A DNA stretch of 9,159 nt. It comes from CAXXOZ01 sp963676435 (GTDB lineage Bacteria; Bacillota; Clostridia; Lachnospirales; Lachnospiraceae). Below the pieces are notes generated by a model. That model was given only the letters and a program-made list of their open reading frames with translations, did not search any database and was not told the origin of the DNA. Made by a program: the position numbers and the translations under genes. Location of the stretch: NCBI GenBank assembly GCA_963676435.2, contig CAXXOZ010000011.1, positions 1-9,159 of the forward strand, read 5' to 3'. Below are positions 6,366 to 9,159 of the stretch, in pieces (within the stretch, counting starts at the first letter, position 1; every line of letters begins with the position of its first letter).

Positions 6366-8288
6366 ATGTCAAAAGGTGAGGTAAAAAATTATGATGCTGA
6401 CAGTATTTCTATACTTGAGGGGTTAGAGGCTGTTAGAAAAAGACCGGGGATGTACATTGGAAGTGTCTCAACAAAAGGTTTAAACCATCTTATATATGAG
6501 ATTGTGGATAATTCAGTAGATGAGCATTTAGCAGGACATTGTACAGAAATAAAGGTGACACTTGAAAAAGACGGAAATGCAACAATAAAAGACAATGGTA
6601 GAGGAATCCCTATTGGAACAAATAAAAAAACAGGTTTACCTGCAGTAGAAGTTGTTTTTACAATGCTTCACGCTGGAGGTAAATTTGGTGATGGTGGATA
6701 TAAAATTTCTGGAGGTTTACATGGAGTTGGAGCATCGGTTGTTAATGCTCTTTCAGAATGGTTAGAAGTTACAATAAAAAGAGATGGTAAAGTTTATAAA
6801 CAAAGATATGAAAGAGGAAAGTCAATGTACCCTCTTGAAGAGGTAGGTACATGTAGGAAATCTGATACTGGTACAAGTGTAACATTCTTACCAGACTCTG
6901 AAATTTTTGAAAAAACTTATTTTAAAGCAGAATCGATAACTAGTAGATTACATGAGACATCTTATCTTAATCCTGAGCTTTCAATTACTTTTGAAAATAA
7001 AAGATTTTCAGAGGAAGAAGAAATTATTTTTAATGAACCAGAAGGAATAGCAGCCTATGTAAAAGATTTAAATCATGGAAAAGAGACTGTTCATGATGTA
7101 GTTTATTTTAAAAGAAGTGTGGATGGAATAGAAGTTGAAGGTGCATTTCAGTTTGTTAATGAGTTTCAGGAAAATATTCTTGGATTTTGTAATAATATAT
7201 ATACTCAAGAAGGTGGAACACATATAACAGGATTCAAAACTAAGTTTACGACAGTAATTAATCAGTATGCAAGAGAGTTAGGTATTTTAAAAGATAAAGA
7301 TTCTAATTTTACAGGTGCAGATGTAAGAAATGGTATGACAGCAGTTATAGCAGTTAAACATCCAGAACCAAGATTTGAAGGACAGACTAAGACTAAGCTG
7401 GATAATCCAGATGCAGGAAAAGTTACTTCTGAGGTTGCTGGTGAAGAAATACAAAGGTACTTTGATAAGGATTTAGAGACCTTGAAAAGTGTAATTAGTT
7501 GTGCTGAACGCTCAGCAAAAATTAGAAAAGCAGAAGAAAAATCCAGAACAAATCTTCTTATAAAGCAAAAGTTTGTAATCGACAGTAATGGAAAACTAGC
7601 AACCTGTGAGAGTAGAAAACCAGAAGATTGTGAAGTTTTCATAGTCGAGGGGGACTCAGCTGGTGGTTCAGCTAAAACGGCCAGAGATAGAAAAATTCAG
7701 GCTATTCTACCAATAAGAGGTAAGATATTAAATGTGGAAAAAGCAACTATTGATAAAGTCCTTGGTAATAGCGAAATTAAAACAATGATAAATGCTTTTG
7801 GATGTGGTTTTTCAGAGGGCTTTGGAAATGATTTTGATATATCAAAGCTAAGATACCATAAAATAATAATTATGACAGATGCAGATGTTGATGGTTCTCA
7901 TATTTCTACATTATTATTAACTTTTTTCTATAGGTTTATGCCAGATTTAATAAAAGCAGGGCATGTATATCTTGCTATGCCACCACTTTACAAAGTAATA
8001 CCAAAAAAAGGTGAAGAAGAATATTTATATGATGATAAAGCTTTAGAAAAGTATAAAAAAACTCATACAGAGAAGTTTTCACTTCAAAGATATAAAGGTT
8101 TAGGTGAAATGGATGCGGACCAACTTTGGGAAACGACATTAAATCCAGAAACAAGAATTTTAAGACAGATAGAAATAGAAGACGCAAAAATGGCTTCAGA
8201 TGTAACATCAATGCTTATGGGAAGTGATGTTTCTATAAGACGAGAATTCATATATGAACATGCTAATGATGCGGATATAGACATTTAG
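6366..8288 (+). CDS. gyrB: Type IIA DNA topoisomerase subunit B, gyrase-like (GyrB/ParE family)
   Basis: This ATPase subunit captures and, with the A subunit, passes one DNA duplex through another. It has 640 residues from ATG 6366, as in typical short GyrB. The GHKL ATPase domain shows EIVDNSVDE (catalytic Glu45, Mg-binding Asn49), DNGRGIP (76-82) and the ATP lid GGLHGVGASVVNALS (116-130). The transducer domain carries QTKTKL with the ATP-contacting Lys at 342. The TOPRIM domain shows EGDSAGG (Glu428) and DADVDG (Asp505, 507, 509). The C-terminus has QRYKGLGEMDADQLWETT. NVEKA after the TOPRIM start and FEGQTKTKL favour GyrB over ParE, which usually has NTEKA and TKSKL. However, residues about 386-420 (IRKAEEKSRTNLLIKQKF and on to LATCESRKPEDC) differ from the usual GyrB stretch, which reads roughly KARELTRRKSALE then LPGKLADC. 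The gene may thus be a second, topoisomerase IV-like copy; the symbol rests on motif likeness only. The A-subunit gene follows after 14 bases. Confidence 0.9.
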   Translation: MSKGEVKNYDADSISILEGLEAVRKRPGMYIGSVSTKGLNHLIYEIVDNSVDEHLAGHCTEIKVTLEKDGNATIKDNGRGIPIGTNKKTGLPAVEVVFTMLHAGGKFGDGGYKISGGLHGVGASVVNALSEWLEVTIKRDGKVYKQRYERGKSMYPLEEVGTCRKSDTGTSVTFLPDSEIFEKTYFKAESITSRLHETSYLNPELSITFENKRFSEEEEIIFNEPEGIAAYVKDLNHGKETVHDVVYFKRSVDGIEVEGAFQFVNEFQENILGFCNNIYTQEGGTHITGFKTKFTTVINQYARELGILKDKDSNFTGADVRNGMTAVIAVKHPEPRFEGQTKTKLDNPDAGKVTSEVAGEEIQRYFDKDLETLKSVISCAERSAKIRKAEEKSRTNLLIKQKFVIDSNGKLATCESRKPEDCEVFIVEGDSAGGSAKTARDRKIQAILPIRGKILNVEKATIDKVLGNSEIKTMINAFGCGFSEGFGNDFDISKLRYHKIIIMTDADVDGSHISTLLLTFFYRFMPDLIKAGHVYLAMPPLYKVIPKKGEEEYLYDDKALEKYKKTHTEKFSLQRYKGLGEMDADQLWETTLNPETRILRQIEIEDAKMASDVTSMLMGSDVSIRREFIYEHANDADIDI

Positions 8289-8296
8289 AAAGGAGG
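8289..8296 (+). promoter_or_regulatory. Strong ribosome binding site of the gyrA-like gene
   Basis: AAAGGAGG, a near-perfect Shine-Dalgarno sequence, starts directly after the gyrB-like stop codon and lies 6 bases before ATG 8303. It fixes the start of the partial gene at the right edge. Confidence 0.88.
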
Positions 8297-8302
8297 AGTT
8301 AT

Positions 8303-9159
8303 ATGCAGGAACAAATTAAAGATCAGATTTTACGAACTGAATACTCTGAAATAATGCAAAAATCTTATATTGATTATGCTATGAGTGTTATATGTGCAAG
8401 GGCTCTTCCAGACATAAGGGATGGTTTGAAACCAGTACAAAGAAGAGTATTGTATGCTATGGATCAGTTAGGTTTGAACCATGATAAGCCCCATAGAAAG
8501 TCAGCTCGTATTGTAGGGGATACAATGGGTAAATATCACCCTCATGGTGATAGTTCTATTTATGAGGCTTTAGTTGTTTTAGAACAAGATTTTAAAAAAG
8601 GAATGGCGCTTGTAGACGGTCATGGGAACTTTGGTTCTATTGAGGGTGACGGCGCTGCTGCCATGCGTTATACAGAAGCAAAACTGAAAAAATTCACACA
8701 AGAAGTGTATCTTTCAGATTTGGATAAAGATGTAGTTGATTTTATTTCGAATTTTGATGAAACCGAAAAAGAACCAGAAGTATTGCCGGTAAGGGTTCCG
8801 AATATTCTTATAAACGGAGCAGAAGGTATAGCCGTTGGTATGACTACAAGTGTACCAACTCACAATCTTGGCGAAGTTTTAGATGCTGTTATTGCCTACA
8901 TGAAAAATAATAACATTACTACAGAAGAATTGATGGAACATGTAATAGGTCCAGATTTTCCTACAGGAGGACTTGTTGTCAATAAAAGTGACCTAAAAGA
9001 TATATATGAGAATGGTACAGGCAAGCTCAAATTAAGAGGGAAAGTTGTTCTTGAGGAAGGCAGAAGAAAGTCAGATAAAGACAAACTGGTAATTACTGAA
9101 ATTCCATACACGATGGTAGGAGCAAATATTGGAAAATTTATAAGCGATGTTTGTGATCT
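8303..9159 (+). CDS. gyrA: Type IIA DNA topoisomerase subunit A, gyrase-like (GyrA/ParC family), 3' partial
   Basis: This is the DNA-breaking and rejoining subunit, partner of the B subunit just upstream. The window shows 285 whole codons of an expected 700-850, all in the winged-helix and tower part of the breakage-reunion domain. Visible are YAMSVICARALPDIRDGLKP (25-44), the DNA-facing helix with HPHGDSSIYE (79-88), HGNFGSIEGDGAAAMRYTEA with the active-site Tyr123 and adjacent Arg122, and PNILINGAEGIAVGMTT. SARIVGDTMGKYHPHGD and HGNFGS resemble GyrA more than Firmicutes ParC, which usually reads AAKTVGNVIGNYHPHGD and HGNNGS. The C-terminal domain, where the GyrA-box separates supercoiling gyrase from decatenating topoisomerase IV, is outside the window, so the symbol is provisional. 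The start at ATG 8303 is backed by AAAGGAGG. The gap to the B subunit is 14 bases, which supports joint expression and assembly as an A2B2 enzyme. Confidence 0.9.
   Translation, partial: MQEQIKDQILRTEYSEIMQKSYIDYAMSVICARALPDIRDGLKPVQRRVLYAMDQLGLNHDKPHRKSARIVGDTMGKYHPHGDSSIYEALVVLEQDFKKGMALVDGHGNFGSIEGDGAAAMRYTEAKLKKFTQEVYLSDLDKDVVDFISNFDETEKEPEVLPVRVPNILINGAEGIAVGMTTSVPTHNLGEVLDAVIAYMKNNNITTEELMEHVIGPDFPTGGLVVNKSDLKDIYENGTGKLKLRGKVVLEEGRRKSDKDKLVITEIPYTMVGANIGKFISDVCD

Noticed and set aside
7262..7642. Minus-strand open frame of 126 codons inside the gyrB-like gene
   Set aside because: It is opposite conserved topoisomerase codons, has a low-complexity Ser/Phe-rich product and no convincing context.
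1..9159. A wholly new system, mobile element, CRISPR array or phage-related genes
   Set aside because: All six genes are recognisable core or common families, gaps are short, and no terminal repeats, arrays, integrases or transposases were seen.

Overview
The window looks like a piece of the chromosome of a low-GC Gram-positive bacterium of class Clostridia, most likely Lachnospiraceae. This rests on the AT-rich base composition, strong GGAGG-type ribosome binding sites, tight same-strand gene packing and the flavour of the proteins (for example a CarA active-site stretch reading FHPEACAGPQD and a TrpRS start reading SGMQATGTLTLGNY). The family-level placement is inference from memory of protein style, not a computed result. 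All six genes are on the + strand, and the contents are essentially housekeeping.

Region 1 (1-4259) is the carA-carB pair for carbamoyl phosphate synthetase. carA is cut by the left window edge and lacks only about ten residues; carB is complete. The two frames overlap by 8 bases, as expected for subunits made together. CarA hydrolyses glutamine and passes ammonia to CarB, which makes carbamoyl phosphate for pyrimidine and arginine synthesis. I see no hairpin terminator after carB.

Region 2 (4260-5252) holds a membrane-anchored L,D-transpeptidase of the YkuD family. It has a good sigma-A promoter of its own in the 83-base gap after carB and a clear intrinsic terminator at 5221-5252, so it can act as a single-gene unit, perhaps also receiving read-through from carAB.

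Region 3 (5253-9159) is a probable operon trpS - gyrB-like - gyrA-like. It has one convincing promoter (5269-5297), an imperfectly understood dyad over the -10 box, and two 14-base gaps, each with a well-placed ribosome binding site. The topoisomerase pair has gyrase-type motifs, but the B subunit has an unusual stretch just before the TOPRIM domain, and the pair is not in the usual dnaA-dnaN-recF setting. It may therefore be a second type IIA enzyme doing topoisomerase IV work. The A subunit runs off the right edge after 285 codons, so its diagnostic C-terminal domain is not visible.

I found no mobile element, CRISPR array, tRNA, rRNA, riboswitch or T-box, and no candidate for a wholly new system. 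The points worth a second look are the identity of the topoisomerase pair, its coupling to trpS, the dyad at the trpS promoter, and the membrane topology of the L,D-transpeptidase.
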